Of a stretch of 33,566 nt of DNA, positions 1-8,200 are shown piece by piece; position 1 is the first letter of the stretch, and each line of letters starts with the position of its first letter. Source of the stretch: Saprospiraceae bacterium (GTDB lineage Bacteria; Bacteroidota; Bacteroidia; Chitinophagales; Saprospiraceae); NCBI GenBank assembly GCA_016787545.1, contig JAEUUS010000145.1, positions 1-33,566 on the forward strand, written 5' to 3'. A program made the position numbers and the translations under genes. The notes under the pieces were generated by a model. That model was not told the origin of the DNA and ran no database searches. It worked only from the letters and a program-made list of their open reading frames with translations.

Positions 1-728
1 CGGGTTTTGTCGGGCAGCACGCGCACATACGTGAGGGTTACCCAGCGGTTTTGCCAGTTATCGGTTAGTCGCAGTTCGGCTTCCTCCGGTTTGTAGCTGT
101 TGTCTTTTGCCACCAGGGTTGCCGCCGATGCCAGGCATTCATACCCGATATGCGATTTGTGGGGCAATTTAGCGGCAATACCGGTGATGCGGAAAATGCC
201 CCAGCCGCTCACGTCGAGCGTTTTGCCGATGGGGTTTTCCTGTCCGAAAAAGCGTTCTGCGGTTTTGCGGGTAATCACCATGGTATGGGGTTCGGCCAGG
301 GCGGTAGCAGGATCGCCCTGTTCCAGCGTAAAGCCGAACACTTCGAAAAAAGAAGGTTCCGTGAAATAACCCGTGAGCGGCAGGGTGAGTCCGCCGGCCG
401 TTTTGGTGTCGTTTCCATCAATACCCCGCACCAGTCGCGTCGATTTTTCTACGATGGAAAAATCCTGCTTCAGGGATTCGGCCAGCGGGAAGGGGGTGGT
501 TGCGCTTTTTCCGGTTTCCGTCACCTCGTTTCCGGATTGTTGCTCCAGCACCCGGTAGGTGCGTTCACTGTTTGGGTGGAAACGGTCGTAACTCAGCTGA
601 TCCCGAATAATCAGGATCAGGGTTAAACAACCCGACATGCCCAGGGCAAGACCCAGGATATTCAGAAGGCTGTAAAATTTGTGGGCACGCAGGCTCCTGA
701 AGGCAATTTTTAGGTTATTCTGAATCAT
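1..728 (-). CDS. FtsX/MacB-type ABC transporter permease, N-terminal part (runs off window start)
   Basis: The reading frame starts with ATG at 728 (MIQNNLKIAFRSLRAHK) and stays open to the window edge, giving 242 residues without a stop. The first 20 residues are the amphipathic leader typical of this family. A membrane helix follows at about residues 20-42 (LLNILGLALGMSGCL), and then a soluble MacB-like periplasmic domain. These proteins normally have about 800 residues and two FtsX modules, so about two thirds is missing. It belongs to the same family as the full-length permease at 2313-4778, with a secreted protein gene between them on the same strand. No ATPase gene is visible in the window; in this family the partner ATPase is often encoded elsewhere. 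The substrate is unknown. Family assignment is strong, specific function is not known. Confidence 0.85.
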   Translation of the reverse strand, partial: MIQNNLKIAFRSLRAHKFYSLLNILGLALGMSGCLTLILIIRDQLSYDRFHPNSERTYRVLEQQSGNEVTETGKSATTPFPLAESLKQDFSIVEKSTRLVRGIDGNDTKTAGGLTLPLTGYFTEPSFFEVFGFTLEQGDPATALAEPHTMVITRKTAERFFGQENPIGKTLDVSGWGIFRITGIAAKLPHKSHIGYECLASAATLVAKDNSYKPEEAELRLTDNWQNRWVTLTYVRVLPDKT

Positions 729-748
729 AAGGTGGGAAGTTTACTGTA

Positions 749-792
749 AGGCACTAAGGCGTAAAGGCACAAAAACACGAAGGCGCAAAGGT
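749..792. repeat. Short dispersed repeat of the AAGGC(A/G)C(A/T/G)AAGG type
   Basis: This gap holds a run of degenerate units such as CACTAAGGCGTAAAGGCAC and CACGAAGGCGCAAAGG. The same wording recurs at 4806-4869 upstream of the permease gene. The rest of the 729-847 gap is purine-rich (GTGGGAAAGTGAGAGGGTGAG) and shows no gene. Such runs are frequent in intergenic DNA of this lineage; their role is unknown. Confidence 0.7.
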
Positions 793-847
793 GGGAAAGT
801 GAGAGGGTGAGAAGATGGGAAGGTGTTGAGTTTATGATATGGTGAAT

Positions 848-2254
848 TTATGACGTGGTGAGGCGAAAGAAAAAGCGGGATGGGCATTTTACAGATACGC
901 CGCTGGTACTGGTTAGTTCGTGTTTCCGGCCCCATAGGTTGAAGTTGATTCCATACAGGCCTGGTTCTGTTGGCAGGCCGCCGGGAATCAGGATTTTTAG
1001 TTTTTGGCCTTCAAAAAACAGGTTTTTACCTTCTTCCAGGGTGATTGTCCGAATCAGTTCCCGTTCTCCGTTAACCACTTTAAACAAACCGCTTTCCAAA
1101 ACGGGCATTTTTTGAAGCGGTTCGGTAAACGCCACGGTAATGGGTTCTGCTGCGTTTTTAAGGGAAATCACGGTGGAGTCTGAGGCCAGTACAGGCATGC
1201 GGAGCCCTTGTTGCACAGCGGCCGACCAGTTGAGTACAGCCGGGTAGAGGTCTTTGAGGGTCTGACCGGGCTGGCGATTTTGGTATAGTTCGCGCAGTTT
1301 TTTTCCGAACAGGCTGGAGGCTACAAATCCGCGGTTGTTGTTCTGAAAATGCCAGTCGCGAACAACCTGATCTGCGTGTTCCGGGAAGTATTTCCAGGCA
1401 AAGAGGTCGTACACGGCCCAGGTCATGTACTCATTGAAACAATTGATTCCTGTGTAACCGGATTGATTGTCCCAGTATTGCGTTTGGAAATCGCGGGAGA
1501 TCCGTTTGGCATACTTTTGAGAAACGGGATTCACGTAACCGTGGTCCATTTCGGTAAACAACAAATGGATATCTGAAGCCTGGCTGGCCTTGTCGGAGGG
1601 TATTTCGGGGTTGATGAGCGACATGCCCAGGGTAGCGAATTCTGCCGAGGTGTTTTTGTTGATATTGCGGTGACAGTTCATGCGGTTTACCAGGGGAGAG
1701 CATACCACTATGCTGCGTTTATTATCCCGGTATTTTCCGAATTCTTCCTGCAGAAACTGGCGCATTTCGTCGACCATGAAATAGGCTTTGTAGCGGTCGG
1801 CAATACCTTCGTAATAAGGGAGGTGTTGTTGGTAAAAGGCTCTGAAATCGGATTTTTCGTAGAAATCCTGGATAAGGGCCAGGTGGTCGTCGAAGAGTTT
1901 TTGTCCTTTTTGGGTGTGGAAGGGAAAAGCGCGGCGTATTTGGCCTTGTTTGGTTACTTCGAAGGCGTAGGCGTCTGTGCGGAAGCTCAGGTATTCTTCC
2001 CAACGCTCGCGGGAGTAATTTACTTTTTCAATGAGCGGGTGTGTGCGCATGTTTTTGAAAAAGGTCATCACTTCCTGGTAATAGGGGGTGCCTTGCTGTA
2101 CCTCCCAGGGGTCGGTCATGCCATACGGGGTCAGGGCCAGGATGACATTGGCCAGTTCGTATGTTTCGGTGAACTGGATTTCTTTATTGGCCTGGCTGTA
2201 TACTGAGGTTTGGGTAAACAGCAGTAGGATGAGCAGGGTGTGTATGTTTTTCAT
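848..2254 (-). CDS. Secreted DUF4932-like protein, possible degenerate metallopeptidase
   Basis: The protein has 468 residues from the chosen ATG at 2254. This start is preferred over the one at 2308 because it places a signal peptide at the N-terminus (MKNIHTLLILLLFTQTSVYS, then QA) and because the upstream extension is encoded by a dispersed repeat. The body (about 24-345) resembles DUF4932 proteins of Bacteroidota as I remember them, with a segment TEMDHGYVNP at about 234-243 and FNEYMTWAVYDL at about 273-284. In metallopeptidases of this kind I would expect HExxH at the first segment; here the first His is Thr while Glu235 and His238 remain. The C-terminal part (about 365-455) looks like a beta-sandwich (Ig-like) domain. 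It probably acts in the periplasm or outside the cell. It lies between two FtsX permease genes, 58 bp after the first. The family call is tentative and peptidase activity is unproven. Confidence 0.6.
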   Translation of the reverse strand: MKNIHTLLILLLFTQTSVYSQANKEIQFTETYELANVILALTPYGMTDPWEVQQGTPYYQEVMTFFKNMRTHPLIEKVNYSRERWEEYLSFRTDAYAFEVTKQGQIRRAFPFHTQKGQKLFDDHLALIQDFYEKSDFRAFYQQHLPYYEGIADRYKAYFMVDEMRQFLQEEFGKYRDNKRSIVVCSPLVNRMNCHRNINKNTSAEFATLGMSLINPEIPSDKASQASDIHLLFTEMDHGYVNPVSQKYAKRISRDFQTQYWDNQSGYTGINCFNEYMTWAVYDLFAWKYFPEHADQVVRDWHFQNNNRGFVASSLFGKKLRELYQNRQPGQTLKDLYPAVLNWSAAVQQGLRMPVLASDSTVISLKNAAEPITVAFTEPLQKMPVLESGLFKVVNGERELIRTITLEEGKNLFFEGQKLKILIPGGLPTEPGLYGINFNLWGRKHELTSTSGVSVKCPSRFFFRLTTS

Positions 2255-2263
2255 GTTTAGGAG

Positions 2264-2294
2264 ATTTTTCGCACAGATTTTTCGCAGATTTTTG
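2264..2294. repeat. Short repeat of TTTTTCGCAGATTT type
   Basis: Two adjacent copies of GATTTTTCGCA/CAGATTTTTCGCAG occupy the short gap between the permease stop (2313) and the start of the secreted protein gene (2254). They read in frame with that gene, which explains the longer open frame back to 2308. This is simple dispersed repeat sequence with no visible promoter. Confidence 0.6.
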
Positions 2295-2312
2295 AAGCGA
2301 GTCCCCATTCAC

Positions 2313-4778
2313 TCACTCACTTCTGAGGCTCTTGACCGGGTTGGCGATGGCGGCTTTAACTGATTGTACACCTACCGTGAGCAGGGCGATGAGGAGGGCT
2401 ACCAGGCCGGACCCAACAAACATCCACCATTGTAGCTCAATGCGGTAGGCGAAGTCGGTGAGCCATTGTTGCATGACATATCCGGCAACGGGAGCTGCAA
2501 TGAGGATACCCAGCAATACGAGTTTCAGAAAATCGCGCACCAGGAGCTGGGATATGTTGCGCACGGAGGCGCCCAGCACTTTTCGGATGCCAATTTCTTT
2601 GGTGCGTTGCTCGGCGGCAAAGGTGGCCAAACCCAATAATCCCAAACAGGAAATCAGGATGGCGATGCCGGTAAAACTACCAATCAGACCGGCCATTTGC
2701 TGATCGGATTTGTAGTTTTTCTGGAAGTCTTCGTCCAGGAAGGAATATTCCAGCGGCTCGCCGGGCACCAGTTTTTTCCACACACTTTCTATGCCTGCCA
2801 CTACCTCCGGCAAGGTTACGCCTGATTGGGCGCGCGCAATGAGGTAGTTGAGCTGGGGCCGCGGACTCAATTCAAAAGCGATGGGGGCAATGGGGCTGTG
2901 CAGGTCTTCATAATGGAAATCCTTCACCACGCCTACGATTTCGTACGGAAACTCGTGTTGCTGGTACATGATCCGAATTTCTTGCTGAATGGCCGCTTCA
3001 GGAGAGGAAAATCCGAGTTTTTGTGCGGCTATTTCATTGATAACCACCTTCATCAGGGTATCGCCCGGGAATTCCGGCGTGAACAACCTGCCCGCCGCGG
3101 GCTTCAGATCGAGGGTTTGCATCAGATCGGTATCTACCCAATTGCGCCGGAGCATTACGCCCTGATCTGCCGATTGGCCTTTGCGGTAAAACCGGGAATC
3201 TGAATTATTCTGAATGCCCGGATAAAAACGGGTGGCGCCCACTGCTGCCACGCGACTGTCTTTCAGCCATTCGGCTTTAAGGTTGGCGCTGGCCCTGATG
3301 GCGTTTTCTGAGTGCAAGGGCACCACTATCTGTTGATCCCGCTGAAAACCGAGGTCGGTTTGTTGTAAAAAACGCAACTGACCGCCAATAACGAATGAGG
3401 CCAGGATGAGTCCGGCAGAAATGAAAAATTGGAAAACGACGAGCGATTTGCGCAGAAAAACCACCGAAAAACGGTTGCCAAAATGCCCTTTCAGCACTTC
3501 TACCGGCCGGAAAGAGGAGAGGTAAAAAGCGGGATAAATGCCGGCCAGCAAACCGGTCAGCAGGGTAAGGCCCAGGAAAGATCCCATCAATGCGGGGTTG
3601 CCAACGGGATCGAGTGTAAGCTTGAGGTCGGCGAAATTATTGAAAGCTGGCAGGGCCAGTTCCACCAGTATCAGGGCAATCAGGAAGGCAAACAGCGAGA
3701 TCAGCACCGATTCGTTCAGAAACTGTTGCATCAGTTGTCCTTGTGTAGCGCCTACCGATTTCCGGGCGCCTACTTCGGCGGCGCGTTTGGAGGAGCGGGC
3801 AGTGCTCAGGTTCATGAAGTTTACGCAGGCAATCAGCAGCGTAAACAGGGCGATGGAGCCGAGCATGTACAGGTAGGTTTTTTTACCGGTGGACTTTTCA
3901 GTATCCAGATCAAAGAGGTGAACCTCCGGCATAGGCACGGCAAAGATTTTGCGTTTTTCTCCGCGGTCTTCCAGGTCGGCGCCCATGTGTTTATCCACAA
4001 AAGCCGGGATTTTGGCTTCCAGATCACTGCTTTTTACTCCTGGTCGCAACCGAATATGCGTATTGAACATATTGTTGCGGGTCATATTGGCTTGTTCGCG
4101 CAGGAACTGGCTCAGGTTGCCGCTTTGCATGGCCATAAAAAACCGGCCTTTGATCTGGGTTTGCGCTTCCGGTGTTTGAAACACCCCGCTCACTTTAAAA
4201 TCCATTTCTCCGCCCTCAAACCAGCCGGAGCTTATTTTCAGAATGCGACCTTCGGCGGGTTGTTTGCCAAAAAATTTGTGTGCCAGTTCGTTTGAAATAA
4301 CCACTGTACCGGGTTCGCGCAGGCAGGTTGCCGGATTTCCTTCCAGGAATTGGTAGCTAAACATCCCGAAAAAATCCGGATCGGCAAAATACCCCTTGGG
4401 TTCGTTGTAGGAAGCTGCAATATTGCCCCCATCCATTACGCGGATCAGGGTTTTGTCGTGCTCCATCAGCGAAAGCAATCGGGCGCAGGATTCAATTTCG
4501 CCGAATTCGTTTTTCAAAGCTTCTCCTACGCGTGCAGAGGTGCCAAAGGTGCGGAACTCTTTGCCGGCATCTTCTCCGTTCAGGTTGATGAATGTAGTGC
4601 CCAGCCGACACAGTTCGTAAGGTCGCTCGTGGTGCCGGTCGAAATGTGTTTCGTGGTAAATATACAGGGTAATCAGCATACAGCACGCCAATCCGATAGA
4701 CAATCCGAGCACGTTAATGGCGGTGAACCCGGGTTGTTTGGCTAGACTTCTGAAAGAGATTTTGAACTGGTTCCTCAT
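2313..4778 (-). CDS. FtsX/MacB-type ABC transporter permease, full length
   Basis: This 821-residue protein has the two-module FtsX architecture common in Bacteroidota. It has an N-terminal helix at about 18-42 (INVLGLSIGLACCMLITL) and a MacB-like extracytoplasmic domain at about 60-290. A cluster of three helices follows at about 300-430, with the signature VGARKSVGATQGQLMQQFL, and then a second soluble domain at about 450-680. The last three helices are at about 690-815, with EIGIRKVLGASVRNISQLL. The two 'G(A/I)RKxxGA' coupling segments mark where the ATPase partner would dock. Such permeases work as mechanotransmitters or exporters of lipids, peptides or drugs rather than importers; the substrate cannot be told. 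It is the first gene of a minus-strand group with the secreted protein at 848-2254 and the partial permease at 1-728. A sigma-54-like promoter lies about 200 bp upstream. Confidence 0.93.
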   Translation of the reverse strand: MRNQFKISFRSLAKQPGFTAINVLGLSIGLACCMLITLYIYHETHFDRHHERPYELCRLGTTFINLNGEDAGKEFRTFGTSARVGEALKNEFGEIESCARLLSLMEHDKTLIRVMDGGNIAASYNEPKGYFADPDFFGMFSYQFLEGNPATCLREPGTVVISNELAHKFFGKQPAEGRILKISSGWFEGGEMDFKVSGVFQTPEAQTQIKGRFFMAMQSGNLSQFLREQANMTRNNMFNTHIRLRPGVKSSDLEAKIPAFVDKHMGADLEDRGEKRKIFAVPMPEVHLFDLDTEKSTGKKTYLYMLGSIALFTLLIACVNFMNLSTARSSKRAAEVGARKSVGATQGQLMQQFLNESVLISLFAFLIALILVELALPAFNNFADLKLTLDPVGNPALMGSFLGLTLLTGLLAGIYPAFYLSSFRPVEVLKGHFGNRFSVVFLRKSLVVFQFFISAGLILASFVIGGQLRFLQQTDLGFQRDQQIVVPLHSENAIRASANLKAEWLKDSRVAAVGATRFYPGIQNNSDSRFYRKGQSADQGVMLRRNWVDTDLMQTLDLKPAAGRLFTPEFPGDTLMKVVINEIAAQKLGFSSPEAAIQQEIRIMYQQHEFPYEIVGVVKDFHYEDLHSPIAPIAFELSPRPQLNYLIARAQSGVTLPEVVAGIESVWKKLVPGEPLEYSFLDEDFQKNYKSDQQMAGLIGSFTGIAILISCLGLLGLATFAAEQRTKEIGIRKVLGASVRNISQLLVRDFLKLVLLGILIAAPVAGYVMQQWLTDFAYRIELQWWMFVGSGLVALLIALLTVGVQSVKAAIANPVKSLRSE

Positions 4779-4805
4779 TTATTTTGAAGGCTGAAAGTTG
4801 AATGT

Positions 4806-4869
4806 ACGAAGGCGCGAAGGCGTGGGTACACTAAGGCGCGAAGGCACAAAGGCGCGAAGACACGAAGGC
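4806..4869. repeat. Short dispersed repeat, AAGGCGCGAAGGCAC type
   Basis: About seven degenerate 8-10 bp units (CGAAGGCG, CTAAGGCG, CGAAGGCA, CAAAGGCG, CGAAGACA, CGAAGGC) run in tandem. This is the same family as 749-792. If transcription starts near 4970, it lies in the untranslated leader of the permease mRNA. Confidence 0.75.
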
Positions 4870-4916
4870 TATAAGTTTTATATGATTAAACAATGAACCC
4901 GATCTCAGCACCAACG

Positions 4917-4986
4917 ACTAAAACACCAAAACACTAAAACACTAAAACACCAACGCACTAAAACACCAAAACACTAAAACACAAAG
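4917..4986. repeat. Tandem repeat of CAAAACACTAAAACAC type
   Basis: About eight units of ACTAAAACAC or ACCAAAACAC occur in a row. The same wording ends the inverted repeats at 13979-14022 and 19424-19468, so this is a dispersed family. It sits between the sigma-54-like promoter and the permease start codon. Confidence 0.8.
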
Positions 4987-4995
4987 CAAGTGCCA
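4981..4995 (-). promoter_or_regulatory. Sigma-54-like promoter for the permease gene
   Basis: Read on the minus strand the sequence is TGGCACTTGCTTTGT. The -24 box TGGCAC is perfect. At the -12 position TTGT replaces TTGC, with the G at the correct spacing of 10 bases after GG. Two activator-like palindromes lie 43-80 bp further upstream, as expected for an enhancer-dependent promoter. Predicted initiation is near 4970, giving a leader of about 190 nt through tandem repeats. This is a motif call by eye; no regulator gene is in the window. Confidence 0.5.
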
Positions 4996-5037
4996 GTTGA
5001 ATTCGCACTGATTATCAATGGTTTAGAATTACCAAAG

Positions 5038-5075
5038 TGTTCGATATCGGACATTATGGTGTACGTTGGTGGACA
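5038..5075 (-). promoter_or_regulatory. Two palindromic activator-site candidates, 22 bp apart
   Basis: TGTTCGATATCGGACA at 5038-5053 is a 16-bp palindrome with one mismatched pair. A degenerate second copy, TGTACGTTGGTGGACA, sits at 5060-5075, sharing the ends TGT and GGACA. The 22-bp spacing is close to two helical turns, which would place two dimers on one face of the DNA. Position upstream of the sigma-54-like promoter suggests sites for an NtrC/Fis-type activator. Strand is given relative to the permease gene. Confidence 0.5.
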
Positions 5076-5157
5076 GGTGTGGGGCAACTATAAATACTCG
5101 AAGAAAGATATTACCAAATTTTTTCCCGCACGAGCACCGCCTTGCAGCTAAAAATTT

Positions 5158-5165
5158 TAATTTTG
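5158..5165 (+). promoter_or_regulatory. TAATTTTG -7 element, candidate promoter of the adhesin gene
   Basis: The octamer matches the Bacteroidota -7 consensus TAnnTTTG. No convincing TTTG/TTG lies at the right distance upstream (the nearest, at 5142-5144, is only 13 bp away). A start near 5172 would put the whole 5176-5248 hairpin into the mRNA leader. Low confidence. Confidence 0.3.
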
Positions 5166-5175
5166 TCGGCTATTA

Positions 5176-5248
5176 TGGTTTTACCGCGGAGGCGGAGAGG
5201 CGCAGAGAGGACGGTTTTCCGCGCATCTCCGCCTCCGCGGTAAAACCA
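5176..5248. repeat. Inverted repeat, 28-bp arms, 17-bp loop
   Basis: The arms 5176-5203 and 5221-5248 pair with a single mismatch (GAGAGGCGC against GAGATGCGC). The arm contains TACCGCGGAGGCGGAG, related to the ACCGC(A/T)GAGGCGCGGAGAC repeats at 9943 and 10007, so this is one member of a dispersed family in back-to-back orientation. It ends 43 bp before the start codon of the adhesin gene. In RNA it would form a very stable hairpin. Confidence 0.85.
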
Positions 5249-5290
5249 GCTTCATTTTAATCCGTCTGTACACTGCAAAACGAACCCAAT

Positions 5291-8200
5291 TTGAAGCAAC
5301 TTCTACCTGTTATCCTTTCCTGGCTATTCCTCCCCCTGACCGCACAACCGCAGCCGGGCTTGGTAGGGTATTTCAGTTTCTGCAATTGCAACGCCAACGA
5401 CAACAGCGGCCTCGGCAACCACGGCGTACTGATGGGATCGCCAGACTGCATGACGGGGCAGCGGGGCGAAGGATTTCTGTTCAATCAGGCTCCTGCCGGA
5501 TCTAATGGTTGCGGCAAACCTGGCGGTGAATATATCCAACTGCCTGCCTTTGATTCTATTTGGGCCGATGGCATCACCATTTGCGCCTGGGTGCGTTTCG
5601 ACGAACAATCCTATTACGAACGCATCATTGATTTTGGCAACGGCAGCGGAGATAGCGGCGGTATGCCCATCTGGTTCGGGCGGGAAGGCACTACCAATAA
5701 CCTGGCCCTGGAAAGCTGGATTTCCAGCAACGGCAGCATTAACCGCAGCCTGGGCAGGCTCACCGCCGTAAATGCCATTACCCACGGCAGTATTGAATAT
5801 TACTGCGCTACCATTCATGAGGATACCATGCGCATCTACGTAAACGGGGTACTCAAGGCAGAAAAGAAGGGGCACCCCGTTTTGAACGTTCCACGCACCA
5901 AAAATTTTATTGCGCATTCCAACTGGTGCGCCAACGACCCTGATTTTAAAGGTTTTATGGATGAAGTACGGGTGTACAACCGGGCGCTTTCTGAACAGGA
6001 AATCAACAACCTTTTTGTTCAAACACCTTCCTTCGCCCCTTACCAGTCGCCGGTTTCGGTTGGACAGGCCGTTCCATTGCAGGCGCAAGGCGGAGTAGCC
6101 TATGAATGGTGGCCCACCGCCCGACTCAGCAATCCCAACTCGGCCAATCCAGTGGCAACACCCCTGGAAAGCACCACTTTTTACTGCAAAATAACCCTGG
6201 AAGACGGCTGCTATTACACCGACTCACTCCGGATTGAGGTCCAGCTGTCCAATTGCATCAGCGGTTGCAAAGGCACTTTGGGCGAGAATATTTACCCCAA
6301 CGGCGATTTCGGGTCGGGACTGCCCAATGTGGTGCCGGTAGATCCGGGTCTGGCTCCGGGCTATATTTACCAAACCAATCCACCCCCCAACGACGGCTAT
6401 TACACCATTTCCAACAGCACCACACCCTGGGGCTGGTTTGCCTCCAATGTGTGGATCAATATCGAAGACAATGGCCCGGAGCCCAATGGCTACATGATGG
6501 TGGTGAACGCCACCTATCCGCCGGGTATGTTTTTTCAAAACACGGTTCCGGTTTGTGAGAACACGCTCTATGAATTTTCTATTGATGTCATCAACATCTT
6601 TGAAGCCAATCAGCCCGCCTCCATCAAACCCAACCTGACGTTTATCATAGACAGCGTGGCCTATTGCGAAACGGGCGATATTCCCATTGATGCCCAATGG
6701 CATACGGTGCGTTTTTCGTTTACCACAGCGCCCGGGCAGACCTCCGTTACGCTGGGCATGCGCAACAACGCGCCCGGCGGTTATGGGAATGATTTGGCAC
6801 TGGATAATATCTCTTTCCGCGCCTGCGGACCGGAAATCATAGTGCCGGATACCGTCTGGTTTTGTGCCGGTGTGGCCACCGATATTTCGGCACAATTAGC
6901 CTATGCGCCTTATGCCAACCCCGCTTTTCAATGGCAAATCCTGGAAAACGGCAATTGGCAGGATTTGCCGGGCGCCAACACGCTGTTGCTCCACGTAACC
7001 AATCCACTGCCCGGCGCAACATACCGCCTCCTGGTGGCTTCCGCAACGGCCAATCTGTTGCTGCCCAACTGCAGGGTAGCCTCAAAAATTGTTCGCCTGG
7101 CCGAACGTCTGCCACTCCAGGTGCAAGGCGCCGTCACTGATGCGCTTTGTGCCGGACAAAGCAATGGCACGGCACAGGCGGCATCGCTCAGCGGCGTGGC
7201 GCCATTTGCTTTTGTATGGAATACCGGCGATTCAACCATGTCTGTTTCCGGGTTAGCCCCGGGGCAGTACACGTTTACAGTTACGGATGCACAGGGCTGC
7301 ACGGGCCAGCAAACCCTGTCGGTTTCAGCGCCTGCGCCAGTGCAGGCGCTCGCAAGCGGACAAGCCGCCAGTTGTTTTGGCGGACAGAATGGCAACGCCC
7401 TGGCTACGGCTTCAGGCGGTACAGCTCCCTATACTTTTGTCTGGAGCAATGGAGAAAACGGACCTGCCGCAAACAGCCTGGGAGCCGGTGTCTATACCGT
7501 TAGCGCAACCGATGCCAACGGGTGCACCGATGTGCAAACCATTACCCTCAACGATCCTCCGCAGCTTGCTGCAACCGCTTCGGGCGGGGGCATTTCCTGT
7601 GCCGGAGGCAGCAACGGCATCCTCAATGCTGCTGCCCAGGGAGGCACAGGAGGCTATGATTTTCAATGGAACACGGGGCAAATTGGTCCACAACTGGGAA
7701 ATGTTCCAGCCGGAACCTATACTGTTATCACCACCGACGCTCAGGGTTGTACGGCAACTGCCAGCGCTACCCTGAGCGATCCGCCGCTGTTGACAGCCGG
7801 CGCTACGACCACAGCCGTTTCCTGTTTTGGCGGTCAAAATGGTTCGGCGCTGGCTACGGGCGCGGGCGGTACGGGCGCGTACACGTACCTGTGGCATTTG
7901 GGGCAGACCAGTCAGCAGGTGGCAGGGCTTTCAGCCGGGCCTTTCAGCGTTACCCTTAGCGATGCCAACGGCTGCACGGCCGTAGCGAATGGCATGATCA
8001 CGGAGCCACCCTTGCTGACATCCACTGCCAGCGCAACCGGGGTTTCCTGCTTTGCCGGCAGCGATGCCAACGCCCAGGCAGTTCCTCAGGGCGGGGTAGC
8101 GCCTTACACCTTTGTGTGGAATAATGGGGAAACTGTCAGCCAGATCAACAACCTGAGCGCCGGGCAATACCAGGTAACCGTTACAGATGCCAACGGCTGC

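Larger units (their letters stand above)
4779..5290. other. Divergent intergenic region, regulatory and repeat-rich
   Basis: This 512-bp gap separates the minus-strand permease from the plus-strand adhesin gene. From left to right it holds AAGGCGCGAAGGCAC-type repeats (4806-4869), CAAAACACTAAAACAC-type repeats (4917-4986), a sigma-54-like promoter reading left (4981-4995), two palindromic sites (5038-5075), a TAATTTTG element reading right (5158-5165) and a 28-bp-arm hairpin (5176-5248). Open frames here are short and without coding character. Confidence 0.75.

Noticed and set aside
1670..2206. 178-codon plus-strand open frame opposite the DUF4932-like gene
   Set aside because: Antisense shadow; the minus-strand protein has a signal peptide and coherent sequence while this one has neither.
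3429..4295. 288-codon open frame on the plus strand, opposite the permease gene
   Set aside because: It is antisense to a well-supported permease. Its translation is rich in Gln, Gly and His with no domain character, as expected for a shadow frame.
4779..5290. tRNA or small RNA gene in the large divergent gap
   Set aside because: No cloverleaf with T-loop GTTCGA-type stem context could be built; the GTTCGA at 5039 belongs to a palindrome.
5324..6088. 254-codon minus-strand open frame inside the adhesin gene
   Set aside because: Antisense shadow of the LamG region; low-quality composition and no family features.
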